A stretch of DNA of 64,000 nt. Source: Micromonospora halophytica. GTDB taxonomy: Bacteria; Actinomycetota; Actinomycetes; Mycobacteriales; Micromonosporaceae. The notes under the pieces were generated by a model that was not told the origin of the DNA, searched no databases, and saw only the letters and a program-made list of their open reading frames with translations. Positions 8,327 to 16,978 of this stretch are shown here, one piece after another (position 1 is the first letter of the stretch; every line of letters begins with the position of its first letter). The position numbers and the translations under genes were made by a program. The stretch is taken from positions 1 through 64,000 of the forward strand of contig NZ_FMDN01000014.1 in NCBI RefSeq assembly GCF_900090245.1, read 5' to 3'.

Positions 8327-9196
8327 GTGCGCATGGACGCTAACCTGATACTGGCCATCGACGGGATCGCCTACGGGCTGCTGCTGGCGATCGCGGCCGC
8401 CGGCCTGACCCTGGCCTTCGGTGCCGGCGGCGTGCTCAACCTCGCGCACGGCACCCTCGTCGCCGCTGGCGGCTACCTGGCCGTAGCCACCAGCTCCGGC
8501 ACCTGGAGCAGCCTCGCCGCAGGGATGCTGGCGGCGACCGCGGTGGGCGCCGCCGGGGGCGGTGTCATGGCCGCCGCGACCGCCGCTCTGAACCGCCGAA
8601 GGCACCTCGACCAAGCGCTGCTCACCTTCGGTGCTGCCCTGATCGGCGGGGACCTGCTGACCACGATTTTCGGCCCGGACATCCTCCGCCCGCGCGTGCC
8701 CGCCGTGCTGGAGGGCACCGTCATCGTCGCGGGACGCCCCTACCCGGCCGACCGGCTGGCGGTCCTTGGCATCGCCGTCGCCATCGCCGTCGCCGGGTAC
8801 GGGGGGCTGCACCGCACCCGCGCTGGCCGGCTGATCCGGGCGACCGTCGATGACCGGGGCATGGTCGCGGGCATTGGCGTCAACCCTCGCCTGGTCGACG
8901 CGGCCGTGCTGGTCGCCTCCGGCGCTCTCGCCGGGCTGGCCGGGGCGCTGTCCACCCCCATCCTCGGCGTGGGGCCGGACACCGCGGACACGGTGCTACT
9001 GCTGTCGCTGATCATCGTGGTCTGCGGCGGGCTGGGATCGGTGCCGGGCGCGGTGGCCGCCGCAGTCGCTGTCGGCCTGGTCCAGACCGTCGGAGTGACC
9101 ACGATCCCCGGACTGGCCCCGTATCTGCTGATCTTCACGATGGCCTTGGTCCTGCTGGCACGCCGTACCCCGCTGACCGGCGAGGTCCACCGATGA
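8327..9196 (+). CDS. livH: branched-chain amino-acid/urea-type ABC permease LivH
   Basis: 289 residues, almost entirely hydrophobic, with about eight transmembrane helices. The GTG at 8327 sits just after AGAGGGG; an ATG two codons later (8333) is also possible. The motifs ADLAFGAGGVLNLAHG-like at the N-terminus and the DDRGMVAGIGVN.. then LAGLAGALSTPILG region match the LivH EAA-containing permease family. The gene overlaps livM by four bases (ATGA). It forms the inner-membrane channel with LivM. Confidence 0.9.
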   Translation: MRMDANLILAIDGIAYGLLLAIAAAGLTLAFGAGGVLNLAHGTLVAAGGYLAVATSSGTWSSLAAGMLAATAVGAAGGGVMAAATAALNRRRHLDQALLTFGAALIGGDLLTTIFGPDILRPRVPAVLEGTVIVAGRPYPADRLAVLGIAVAIAVAGYGGLHRTRAGRLIRATVDDRGMVAGIGVNPRLVDAAVLVASGALAGLAGALSTPILGVGPDTADTVLLLSLIIVVCGGLGSVPGAVAAAVAVGLVQTVGVTTIPGLAPYLLIFTMALVLLARRTPLTGEVHR

Positions 9197-10242
9197 GCAC
9201 CGCGCCTACCTCACGCAGCCACCGCACTATGCTTAGCCGCGGGCGGCAGTGGGTCCCGCCGGCAGTGACCGTCGCCGCGCTGATAGTCGTGGTGGCCTCG
9301 CCGGATGCCTACCTGCAGGCCAGCATCTCCCGAATGGCACCCTTTACGGTGCTCGCGGTCAGCGTCGCCGTAGTGACTGGGCACGCCGGCCTGCCTACCC
9401 TCGGGCAGGTCGCCCCGTATGCCGTCGGCGCCTACACCACCGCGCGCCTCGCCCTCGCTGGCATCACTGCGGCCCCCGTGCACCTGGCGGCGGGCGCGCT
9501 CGCGGGCGCGGTGGTGGCGGGCGTACTCGGCGCGGCGCTGGTCCGCTACCGGGGCACCGTGTTCCTTATGCTCAGCCTCGCCGTTGCCGAGCTGAGCGCG
9601 ACCAGCGCCGCCGGGTGGCAGGCGGTCACCGGCGGCACGGATGGCCTCGCTGGCATCCCCGCCCCCAGCCTGGCGCCCGTCACCCCGGCGCTGGTCGACG
9701 ACCGAGCAGTGCTGCTCTACGCCGCTACGGTCACCACGGCGACGACCGTAGCGGCGATCTTGCTGCTGCACGGGCCCCGGCGCTTGCTGCTGCTCGGCGC
9801 GCGGGGCAACGAGGACCGGGCCCGCGCGAGCGGTCACCCGGTGAACCGCTACCTGTGGCTGGTGCATACGGGCGCCGGGGCCGTGGCCGGGATCGGTGGG
9901 GCGCTGCTGATCCACACCCACCGGTGGATCACCCCCGCCGACGTCGGCTTCACCACCGCCGCCATCGTCCTCCTCGCTGTGGTCATCGGCGGGGCGACCT
10001 CTCTGCCCGGCGCTGTCGCCGGCGCCGTCGCGGTGCTGACCGTCCGTGACGTGGTCGCCCTGTCCGCACCGGGCCATGCGCCCCTGCTGCTCGGTGTTCT
10101 GTTCGTCGCCGCCGTGTATGTGCTGCCCGGCGGTCTGGCCGCCCTTCCCGCCCGCATCCGTCACCTCCCCCGTCCCCGCTGGCTCACTCGCGCCCCGGAT
10201 GGCAGCAGCGTGGCCGAACCTGTCGCGAGGAGCATGTCGTGA
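9193..10242 (+). CDS. livM: branched-chain amino-acid/urea-type ABC permease LivM
   Basis: 349 residues with multiple membrane segments. It shows the LivM hallmarks GHAGLPTLGQVAPYAVGAYTT and GNEDRARASGHPVNRYLWLVHTGAGAVAG, the latter being the cytoplasmic EAA-like loop that contacts the ATPases. The start overlaps livH and the stop overlaps the GTG of livG. It pairs with LivH as the heterodimeric channel. Confidence 0.9.
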   Translation: MSTAPTSRSHRTMLSRGRQWVPPAVTVAALIVVVASPDAYLQASISRMAPFTVLAVSVAVVTGHAGLPTLGQVAPYAVGAYTTARLALAGITAAPVHLAAGALAGAVVAGVLGAALVRYRGTVFLMLSLAVAELSATSAAGWQAVTGGTDGLAGIPAPSLAPVTPALVDDRAVLLYAATVTTATTVAAILLLHGPRRLLLLGARGNEDRARASGHPVNRYLWLVHTGAGAVAGIGGALLIHTHRWITPADVGFTTAAIVLLAVVIGGATSLPGAVAGAVAVLTVRDVVALSAPGHAPLLLGVLFVAAVYVLPGGLAALPARIRHLPRPRWLTRAPDGSSVAEPVARSMS

Positions 10243-11039
10243 GGATCATCCACCGCATCGACCCCAACGGTGTGCCGTCGCAGCGCAGCCACGGCGACAT
10301 CGACCGCGCCCACGGCAACGGACTGGTCGCCGCCGGACTGCGACATGCCTACCAGCGGCTGACCGTGCTGGACCTCGACGCGTTCACCGTCGCCCCCGGC
10401 GACCGGCACGCGGTCATCGGACCCAACGGCGCCGGTAAGTCCACTCTGCTCAACCTCCTCGCGGGCACCACCCGAACACAGGCAGGACGAATCACCTACA
10501 ACGGGCAGATCATCACCCGCCGCAGCGCGGCCTGGCGCGCCCGGGCCGGCATCGGCCGCACCTTCCAGCACCCCACCGTCTACCCCGACCTGACCTGCCT
10601 GGACTGCGTGCGCATGGGTGGCTGGCACCACCGCCACCATCCCGAATACACCCCCAAGCAAGTGCTCGACCTCGTCGGCCTCGCCGATCACGCCGACCGG
10701 CCCGCCGCGAGCCTCTCGCACGGGCACCGGCGCATGCTCGACCTCGCTGTCGCCCTCGCCGGACAACCCCGCATCCTGCTGCTAGACGAACCCGCCGCCG
10801 GACTCACCGAGACCGAAACCGACCGTCTCCTCGACGTCCTCACCGGGCTGTCCAGCTGGATCGCTCTCGTCCTCGTCGAGCACGACATGAGCGTCGTCGC
10901 CGCCCTAGCCAACTGGATCACCGTGCTGCACCACGGCCACCGCTACGCCGACGGCCCCGCCAACCAGGTGCGCGCCGATCCCGCCGTCGCCGCCCTCTAC
11001 CTCGGCACCACCGGAGGTGATGATGCTGAGCGTCAGTGA
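10239..11039 (+). CDS. livG: ABC transporter ATP-binding protein LivG
   Basis: 266 residues with Walker A GPNGAGKS (61-68), a Q-loop TFQ near 108-110, the signature helix LSHGHRRMLDLA (159-170) and Walker B LLLDEP (180-185), followed by the switch His in EHDM. The degenerate LSHGH signature is normal for LivG. The N-terminal 30 residues are an extra polar extension if the overlapping GTG at 10239 is used; an internal start would make a more typical LivG. It powers uptake with LivF. Confidence 0.9.
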   Translation: MRIIHRIDPNGVPSQRSHGDIDRAHGNGLVAAGLRHAYQRLTVLDLDAFTVAPGDRHAVIGPNGAGKSTLLNLLAGTTRTQAGRITYNGQIITRRSAAWRARAGIGRTFQHPTVYPDLTCLDCVRMGGWHHRHHPEYTPKQVLDLVGLADHADRPAASLSHGHRRMLDLAVALAGQPRILLLDEPAAGLTETETDRLLDVLTGLSSWIALVLVEHDMSVVAALANWITVLHHGHRYADGPANQVRADPAVAALYLGTTGGDDAERQ

Positions 11040-11775
11040 CCTTACCGTCGGCTACCAGCACGACGCGCCCGTCCTACACGGAGTCACCCTGGACATGGGC
11101 TCCCAAGGGGTCCACGCCATCGTCGGAGCCAACGGGGCGGGCAAGACCACCCTGCTGCACACCCTCGCCGGGCACCTGCGCCCCACCGCCGGCTGGGTTC
11201 TCTGCGACGGCCACGACGTCACCGGCTGGCGGCCCCCCGACGCCGCCCGAGCCGGCATCGCCCTGGCACCCCAGGGCCGCCGGCTGTGGCCCTCTCTGAC
11301 CGTCCGCGATCACCTCACCGTCACCCGCCCGCCCCGCCACCGCGCCCACGGCCGAGCATGGAACGTCAGCGATCTGCTTGACCTGTTCCCGGCCCTCGCC
11401 GCCCGGCTGCGGCATCACGCCCACCAACTATCCGGTGGCGAACAGCAGATGCTCACCATCGCCCGCGCCCTGCGCCTGGCACCCCGGCTGTTGCTCGCCG
11501 ACGAACCCACCGAAGGCCTGGCCCCAGCCATAGCCGCCCACCTTCAGACGGTTCTGGCCGACCTGCCCCGCCACGGCGTCCCCGTCTGCGTCGCACTGCC
11601 CCATGCTCGATCAGCCGCCGCCCTCGCCAGCTCACTGCACGTTCTGACCGGCGGGCACCTCAACGGCCCCATCGATTCCCACGGCACCGGCGCGGACGAC
11701 GCCCTACGACACCACCTGGCCCTGACCTCAGCGGCCCGCCCCACCCGCACCCCACCCGTGGAGCACAACCGATGA
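11023..11775 (+). CDS. livF: ABC transporter ATP-binding protein LivF
   Basis: 250 residues from the ATG at 11023, placed five bases after GGAGG; GTG 11017 and ATG 11020 are too close to that site. Walker A is GANGAGKT (35-42), the signature LSGGEQQMLTIARAL is intact, and Walker B is LLLADEPTEGL. The switch region reads ALPHAR rather than EQN/EHD with the usual His context, a mild divergence. It overlaps livG upstream and the next gene downstream (ATGA), completing a five-component importer. Confidence 0.9.
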   Translation: MLSVSDLTVGYQHDAPVLHGVTLDMGSQGVHAIVGANGAGKTTLLHTLAGHLRPTAGWVLCDGHDVTGWRPPDAARAGIALAPQGRRLWPSLTVRDHLTVTRPPRHRAHGRAWNVSDLLDLFPALAARLRHHAHQLSGGEQQMLTIARALRLAPRLLLADEPTEGLAPAIAAHLQTVLADLPRHGVPVCVALPHARSAAALASSLHVLTGGHLNGPIDSHGTGADDALRHHLALTSAARPTRTPPVEHNR

Positions 11776-12868
11776 ACCGGACCGGACCTCCACCCACTGC
11801 CGATCAGCACCCGCCCACCGCCACCCGGGCGACGGCTGGTACTCGGGCCCGGCAGGGGGCGACGACCGGCAGCCCCGCCAGCATGCACACCGGACGCGCC
11901 ACCGTCGGCGTCACCACTGTCGTGCTTCTGGCCATCGGCGTCCCGGTGCCCGCAACCGCCGCCAGGCACCAGCCGTCGGCTCTCGCCCTCGCAGCCCCGT
12001 CATGCCAGCAGCCGACAACCCCCACGACGCGCTTAGAAGTCCTCGCCGAGGCGACCCGGCACATCGCGGCCACCCGGTTGTCGTACCCTGCGCCAGCGAG
12101 CCAGGCCCTACGAGCTATGGCCCGCAGCGTGTCCAACAGCCCGTGCGACCTGGTTTCCGGGCGGTTCGACCTCATTCGCTACCAGCAGTCAAGCACTCCA
12201 CCACTACACGGGGTAGCGCTGCGGGAGGTCATCCGGTGGCGCGCCGACGATGAGTCCGGCGCCCAACTCGCCACCCAACACCCTCCGGGCCTGGTCGAGG
12301 TCAGCAAGGACTACTGGAGGTCCGGCGACCTGACGCGCGCGGGCATGGCCCACACCTTCAGCAGCGGCGACATGCTGCGCGCCGAGGTCCGCGCTACCGG
12401 GCCGCAGCCCGCCGAACCGAACGAGGTCCTGCAAAACTGGCCTACCTGGCCACCTGGCACAGCCCTCGCCGCGACGGCCGGGCCACCATGGTGGCCGTGC
12501 TCGCCGACGTCAACGGGCTCAGCTACTACCCACGCGTTGTCGACCGGGCGGACCGCCGAGGGATCGGCGTCGCCGCCACCGGCGCCGAGGGCACCAGCCG
12601 CGACCTGCTCATCCTGCACCCACACACCGGTGAAGTCCTCGCCTACGAGGCTGCCCACGCGACAGGCTCCGGCTGGCAGGTCGCCACCTACGTCCTCTTT
12701 CTCGGCCACGGCCACGCCGCCCGCCGCTGGTGGGAACCTCCCAGCCCGGCGCGGCCAGTTCCCCCGCTTCAACGGCGCCTATATCCGCGGCCGCAACAGC
12801 ACTGGCTGCAGACGTCCACCCAGCCCTGCGAGATTCCGCCCTACCCAAAACCAGGAGCACGCCGATGA
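11772..12868 (+). pseudogene. exported protein resembling the CU044_5270 family, broken by one frameshift
   Basis: The first part (ATG 11772, overlapping livF) has a hydrophobic segment (VGVTTVVLLAIGVPVPATA) and then a domain with RFDLIRYQQSSTPP and ALREVIRWRADDESG. Around 12433-12436 the meaningful frame changes: the continuation KLAYLATW..DVNGLSYYPRVVDR..DLLILHPHTGEVLAYE lies in the next frame. One extra A in the CAAAAC run would join them. The second part ends in a TGA overlapping the methyltransferase ATG (12865). The family name rests on the shared style of the last segment and is tentative. The break is either a real mutation or a base-calling error in a homopolymer. Confidence 0.6.
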
Positions 12869-13653
12869 GCACGACCACGCCGCAGCGCTACCAGTTCCGC
12901 AACAGCCCCACTCAACTCCACCCGCTACAGCAGGTCCTCGACCCGATCACCCTCGACGAGCTGACCCGCTTGGACATCACTGCAGGGCAGACCGCCCTCG
13001 ACGTCGGCGCTGGCGCCGGATCGATCGCCCGACGCCTGTGTGAGCTCGTCGGGCCTACCGGCAAGGTCATCGCCGTGGATCTCGACACCACCCTGCTCGA
13101 CCCCACCGGCGTTCTCGACATTTACCAACGCGACCTGCGTACCCAGGCCCTGCCCGTCGAACGCGGCACCGTCGACCTCGCCACCGCCCGCTGCGTCCTC
13201 GAGCATCTGCCCAACCGACACGCCGTACTCAACCAGATGATCACGGCGCTGCGGCCTGGCGGGCACCTCGTCCTCGGAGAGATCGTCTACGCCCCCGTGT
13301 CCGTCCACACTCCCGGCAGCAGCGACGGCGACCTTATTGCTCGCGTCGTGCACGGCGTCCTCGACGTGCTCTCGGCTCGCGGCGTCGACCTGCACTGGGG
13401 CGACAAGACCCCATCCGTGCTACTCGGCAACGGCTTCGAAGACGTCCAGACCCGATGGATCGCCGAGACGTGGGCCGGCGGCAGCGCCGGCTGCCGCCTC
13501 TACGCAGACAACGCCCGGCAGCTACGCGACAAGCTCCTCGAAGAGGACCTCTCCGAAGCCGACCTGGACCGCTTCGCTGAACTCATGACCGACCCGGCAG
13601 TCCTCGTTCGCGGCTACCAGTTCGCCTCCACGACCGCCCGCAAACCCCGCTAA
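12865..13653 (+). CDS. class I SAM-dependent methyltransferase
   Basis: 262 residues from the ATG at 12865, which overlaps the preceding TGA. Motif I LDVGAGAGSIARRL (45-58), the acidic AVDLDTTLLD (motif II), DLATARCVLEHLP (motif IV) and LRPGGHLVLGEI (motif VI) form a UbiE/Methyltransf_11/25-type core. The substrate is unknown. It is the last gene of the conservon-importer operon, so it may act on the imported compound or simply be hitch-hiking. Nothing resembling a T-rich terminator follows. Confidence 0.85.
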   Translation: MSTTTPQRYQFRNSPTQLHPLQQVLDPITLDELTRLDITAGQTALDVGAGAGSIARRLCELVGPTGKVIAVDLDTTLLDPTGVLDIYQRDLRTQALPVERGTVDLATARCVLEHLPNRHAVLNQMITALRPGGHLVLGEIVYAPVSVHTPGSSDGDLIARVVHGVLDVLSARGVDLHWGDKTPSVLLGNGFEDVQTRWIAETWAGGSAGCRLYADNARQLRDKLLEEDLSEADLDRFAELMTDPAVLVRGYQFASTTARKPR

Positions 13654-13955
13654 GGAAGCTCAGGCGCGGACGCCTCGCCGTCTCGCCCGCAATTCGGTCG
13701 CCCGTTGAGCGCAACCTCGGCAACCAGTTCTGCCGGCGGCGTCTACGGCACCCGAATCACTTCCGGACCAGAAAGGCGGCCCCAATCACAGGACACGAAC
13801 GCAAGCCGTACAACCGGTGCCGGGAGAACGTCATGTCCCCGGCGTCCTAACGCCCAAGGCTGAGCTGACGATGCTTCCTGTCTACGGCCAGCACGCCTGG
13901 ATGCCCTATCCGTCGTGCCGTGCACCCACATCCGGACCACCCTTGAGGACCAGCT
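13654..13955. other. intergenic gap, no gene seen
   Basis: These 302 bases after the long operon contain no frame with recognisable protein features, no strong hairpin and no RNA gene I could identify. The next gene has a weak GAGGA ribosome site at its right end. A promoter for the next two genes is expected here. Confidence 0.4.
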
Positions 13956-14639
13956 ATGCACACAACCGTGCTCCACCGGGCGATCGACCTGTGGGCTGCA
14001 CGCCGCCCGCCCCAACACCTTGCCGCCGTCGCCGCCGCGATGCGCGCCATCGTCTCCACCACCAACCTGCCCGGCGACCCCGCGTGGGAGCACCGCTCCC
14101 GGGCCCTCCTAGCCGACTTGGATGCCGCACAGCACCGTCACGGCCCGGCACATCCCCACACGATCACCGCGACCCTCGCCGTCGCCGGGCACCTCGCCAC
14201 GCAACCCACCACCCCACTGGCCGCCGTCTACTACCGAGCCACCGTCGCCGACAGCGCTCTGCCGGGCGAGCACCTCGCCACGTGGAAGACCCTCGACATG
14301 CTGACCGTGTTCCACGCTCTCGGCGCCGACCACCGGGTCCAGGCCACCATCAGCACCCTCGTCCACGACCTCGTCGAGACCCACGGCCACCTGCACCCCA
14401 CAGCCACGGCGAGCTGCCTCACCTGGGCCCAGCTCGCCCCACACGACCACAACGCCACCGGGATCGCCGCCATCGCGCTCGCCGGCCTTCGCCACATCCC
14501 CGACCCGCTGACCCGCGTCGCCCTCACCGGCCTCGCACGACTCACCGGCCAGAGGCCTGCCACCACCACCTGCACGCCCGCGTGCCTCGAAGCGGACCGC
14601 GTCCGCACTGGCATTCCGAATCCGACGCACCGCCGCTGA
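13956..14639 (+). CDS. hypothetical helical (TPR-like) protein
   Basis: 227 residues from the ATG at 13956 with GAGGACC a few bases upstream. The sequence is Ala/His/Leu/Thr-rich and predicted entirely helical; its repeating helix pairs (AQHRHGPAHPHTITATLAVAGHLA..) recall the degenerate tetratricopeptide proteins common in actinomycetes. No catalytic motif, signal peptide or membrane segment is visible. It precedes another TPR-containing gene by 120 bases, so both may work on the same partner. Function not recognised. Confidence 0.6.
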   Translation: MHTTVLHRAIDLWAARRPPQHLAAVAAAMRAIVSTTNLPGDPAWEHRSRALLADLDAAQHRHGPAHPHTITATLAVAGHLATQPTTPLAAVYYRATVADSALPGEHLATWKTLDMLTVFHALGADHRVQATISTLVHDLVETHGHLHPTATASCLTWAQLAPHDHNATGIAAIALAGLRHIPDPLTRVALTGLARLTGQRPATTTCTPACLEADRVRTGIPNPTHRR

Positions 14640-14761
14640 CACGAACTTGGCGATTCTGCACCGCTGCCGCCCGCTGTCCAGCCGCCAACGACAGGGCTGC
14701 ACCGATCCAGCCCGGCCACCATCCGTCCACGACCGCCACACCCGGCGAGGAACAACCACCG

Positions 14762-15889
14762 ATGGCCTACCCCCGCAAGTACTCCCAAGACCTCATCGAC
14801 TCGGTCGTTGAACGCGTCACCGAGCAGCGTGCACGTCGCCACCACGGCGCCGTCACCACCGTCGCCCGCGAACTCGGCCTGGAACGGCGCCTCGTTCAGG
14901 CATGGGTCAGCGAAGCCAACCGGGGCGCCGCCCACATACCGGCGCCGCCACTGGGCTCCCCGCCTATGTCTCACCTACCCGGTGACGTCACCGTCGTCCT
15001 ACCCCCAGGCCTGCTGCACTGCCAGCGCTGCGCGCAGCTCATGAGCTCTGTTGTCGGCGTTACCGGCACCCTCGTCTACCAGTGCCTGCCCGACTGCCGT
15101 TGCCGGCCGCTGCCCGCAGGCATCCTGGTCGACACCATCGGCCGCGCCGTCCTTCGCATCGCACCACAGCTCGTCGACAGTTCCACAGGAGCAAAGACGC
15201 CGGAGGCCGCCGCCAGCCACGCCGACCGCGTCTTCACCCGCATCACCGCCGGAAAGAACGCGACTGACCTGCACTTTGCCTGGTGTTCGATCTCGACGGC
15301 ACAGCCAGGACAGCCGGCCGCCGAGGCTGTTCGCCACGCTCGGAAACTAGCCGATACAGATCTCTTTCATGCCCGCGAGGTCCTCCGCCGCACCCTCGCC
15401 GCTGTCGACCCCGCCACCGCAGACGCCCACCACGGCCACGCCGACGCTGCGAACCTCTACGCCGAGATCCTCATCCGGCTCGGCAATCCAGCAGCAGCGA
15501 CCAGTTGGGCCGCCTACGCCCAACACAGCTTCGCGCGCCTAAACGGGCCCGCAGCGCTGCGCACGCTCACCGCTATGCACCTACGCGCCACCGCACACCG
15601 CCTCTGCGGCCACTACCAGCGGGCGTACCACCTGTATCTAAACCTGTCAGAGACGCTCAGGATCTCGGCCGGCTCCGACGCCCACCCCGCCCTCGCCGCA
15701 CAAGCGAACCTCGCCGTCGTCCTACATGCCTTGGGGCATTGCGTCCGAGCCCGCACCCTGCTGGCAGACACCATCACCCTCCACCGACGCGCCCACCCAG
15801 GGCATCCCGCCACCGAAAAGATGGTCGGGCACCTGGCCCGGATATGGCAGTACTGCGCTGATCAACGGCACCAGCACGTGGAAACGTGA
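14762..15889 (+). CDS. transposase-type HTH / zinc-ribbon / TPR fusion protein
   Basis: 375 residues from the ATG at 14762 with GAGGAAC upstream. Residues 3-52 (YPRKYSQDLIDSVVERV..VARELGLERRLVQAWVSEAN) look like the HTH_Tnp_1 DNA-binding domain of IS3-type transposases. A short Cys cluster follows (CQRCAQLM..YQCLPDCRC, about 85-115), resembling a zinc ribbon. The C-terminal 200 residues are helical repeats with TPR spacing. No DDE nuclease domain is present, so this is not a transposase but may be a regulator that recruited its DNA-binding part from one. Role unknown. Confidence 0.6.
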   Translation: MAYPRKYSQDLIDSVVERVTEQRARRHHGAVTTVARELGLERRLVQAWVSEANRGAAHIPAPPLGSPPMSHLPGDVTVVLPPGLLHCQRCAQLMSSVVGVTGTLVYQCLPDCRCRPLPAGILVDTIGRAVLRIAPQLVDSSTGAKTPEAAASHADRVFTRITAGKNATDLHFAWCSISTAQPGQPAAEAVRHARKLADTDLFHAREVLRRTLAAVDPATADAHHGHADAANLYAEILIRLGNPAAATSWAAYAQHSFARLNGPAALRTLTAMHLRATAHRLCGHYQRAYHLYLNLSETLRISAGSDAHPALAAQANLAVVLHALGHCVRARTLLADTITLHRRAHPGHPATEKMVGHLARIWQYCADQRHQHVET

Positions 15890-16136
15890 TGAACGCGCTT
15901 CAGGTGGGCAGCCGGAGGATTCGTCGTACGCCCCCTACGCGGGTTGCCCCGGTCTCGCTGTCTGCTCGTTGTCCAGGCCTCCTCTGAGATCGCCCGCCGC
16001 CTCAGCCGCATATTGTCGTCGCCACGGCCCAGAGTCACGCCCGAAGTGACGGGAAGCCCTTCCGGCGGAACTTTGGGAACCGCCGCTGCTGCCGCTGTGC
16101 GACGTCTGGTCTCACCCCAACTGCTCGTCTGTCGTG
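15890..16136. other. intergenic gap between convergent genes
   Basis: No gene is supported in this gap. It probably marks the junction between ordinary chromosome on the left and the mobile element on the right, because the next features are a GntR regulator and an integrase. I searched for a tRNA 3' end or an obvious att duplication and found neither. Confidence 0.35.
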
Positions 16137-16173
16137 CCCGGCAGGAGCGCGGTCGCCCAGCGCTCCTGCCGGG
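16137..16173 (-). terminator. hairpin terminator after the GntR gene
   Basis: A perfect 14-bp stem (CCCGGCAGGAGCGC and complement) with a 9-base loop begins directly after the TAA of the GntR gene on the minus strand. There is no U-tract, which is common for actinomycete terminators. It may also stop plus-strand read-through from the TPR gene. Confidence 0.75.
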
Positions 16174-16542
16174 TTATTTGGGCCAGCGGCTCTTGTCGCT
16201 GGGGGGCGGGGTGAGCTTGCTGATGAACTTCGCGAGTGCCGCCTGGGCAGTACCCAGCGCAATCCTGAGTTCCTCGGCCGCTTCCGACAGGTCGTCCTGG
16301 TTGTCCTGGCGAGGGGGCACCGCGATAACAAAGGTGCCTTGACCCTGTCTCGGTTCGATGAGGCCTTCATCGATGAGGACCGACTGGGCGTGGCGGATCA
16401 TGTTGAGGTTGTTCTCGCAGTCGTATTCCCTCTGAAGTTCTGCGATCGGGGGAATCTTGGAGCCGACCGGCCCGAACTCTTCGTCGGCAAGCCTCCTGCG
16501 GAGGTCATCGGCTATCTGACGATAGCGTGGCGTCGGTGTCAT
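16174..16542 (-). CDS. GntR-family transcriptional regulator (short form)
   Basis: 122 residues from the ATG at 16542. The N-terminal winged helix (YRQIADDLRRRLADEEFGPVGSKIPPIAELQREYDC.. then ALIDEGLIEPRQGQGTFV-like) is a classic GntR DNA-binding domain. After it comes only a short helical tail (about 45 residues) instead of a full effector domain, as in the KorSA/TraR-type repressors of actinomycete integrative elements. The inverted ACCTATA/TATAGGT site directly upstream suggests autoregulation. Position beside the integrase points to control of excision or transfer. Confidence 0.85.
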   Translation of the reverse strand: MTPTPRYRQIADDLRRRLADEEFGPVGSKIPPIAELQREYDCENNLNMIRHAQSVLIDEGLIEPRQGQGTFVIAVPPRQDNQDDLSEAAEELRIALGTAQAALAKFISKLTPPPSDKSRWPK

Positions 16543-16554
16543 GGAGCCTATGAT

Positions 16555-16590
16555 ACCTATATTTATATATAGGTCAAGAGCTGTATAGGT
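16555..16590. promoter_or_regulatory. operator for the GntR regulator within an AT-rich promoter
   Basis: Directly upstream of the GntR start lies ACCTATA (16555-16561), six bases, then its exact complement TATAGGT (16568-16574). A third TATAGGT copy is at 16584-16590, 16 bases further. The stretch is strikingly AT-rich for this genome and would also supply a -10 region. Spacing fits two adjacent dimer sites, typical for GntR autorepression. Confidence 0.75.
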
Positions 16591-16978
16591 CTTCAGGCTA
16601 ATCGGTTGCCGAGCTCTCTGGCGAGCCTGCGGCGCAGCCCGAGGGTGTTCTCGTCGGCAAGGCACGGTTGCGCTCGAGCACGGCGTCCAGGAAGGTTCGC
16701 ACCGTGCCCCTTCCCTGCCGCGAACCACGCGTTTCGCGCGCACCCTCAGGTCAGTTATGGGCCCGACATTTCTCAGCCGGCCTCGTGGGGCGAGCGTCTC
16801 CGGCTAATCCCGCCGGACACCACACGCGCGGTGACCAGTGGGCGGCCGGCACGGACGTGGGCCAGGTACCGACGTAGCGCAGGGATCGATCATCAGGGTC
16901 GCGTGGGCTGCCCGGGTACGGGTTGTCCATGGCGCCACCGCCCCGCACGTCTTGGCCATCGATCACTCAAGACTTCTC
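16591..16978. other. intergenic region between the integrase end and the GntR promoter
   Basis: About 390 bases with no gene I can support on either strand. In serine/tyrosine-integrase elements the att site is often next to the int gene, so this is the place to look for it, but I see no tRNA fragment or direct repeat. Confidence 0.35.

Noticed and set aside
13817..14761. Long upstream extension of the HTH-TPR protein
   Set aside because: It would cover the 13956 gene in another frame and is Arg/Pro-rich; the ATG at 14762 has a ribosome site and starts the HTH domain.
16591..16978. tRNA or attachment site next to the integrase
   Set aside because: No T-loop-like GGTTCGAATCC string or repeated segment was found; the att site stays unknown.
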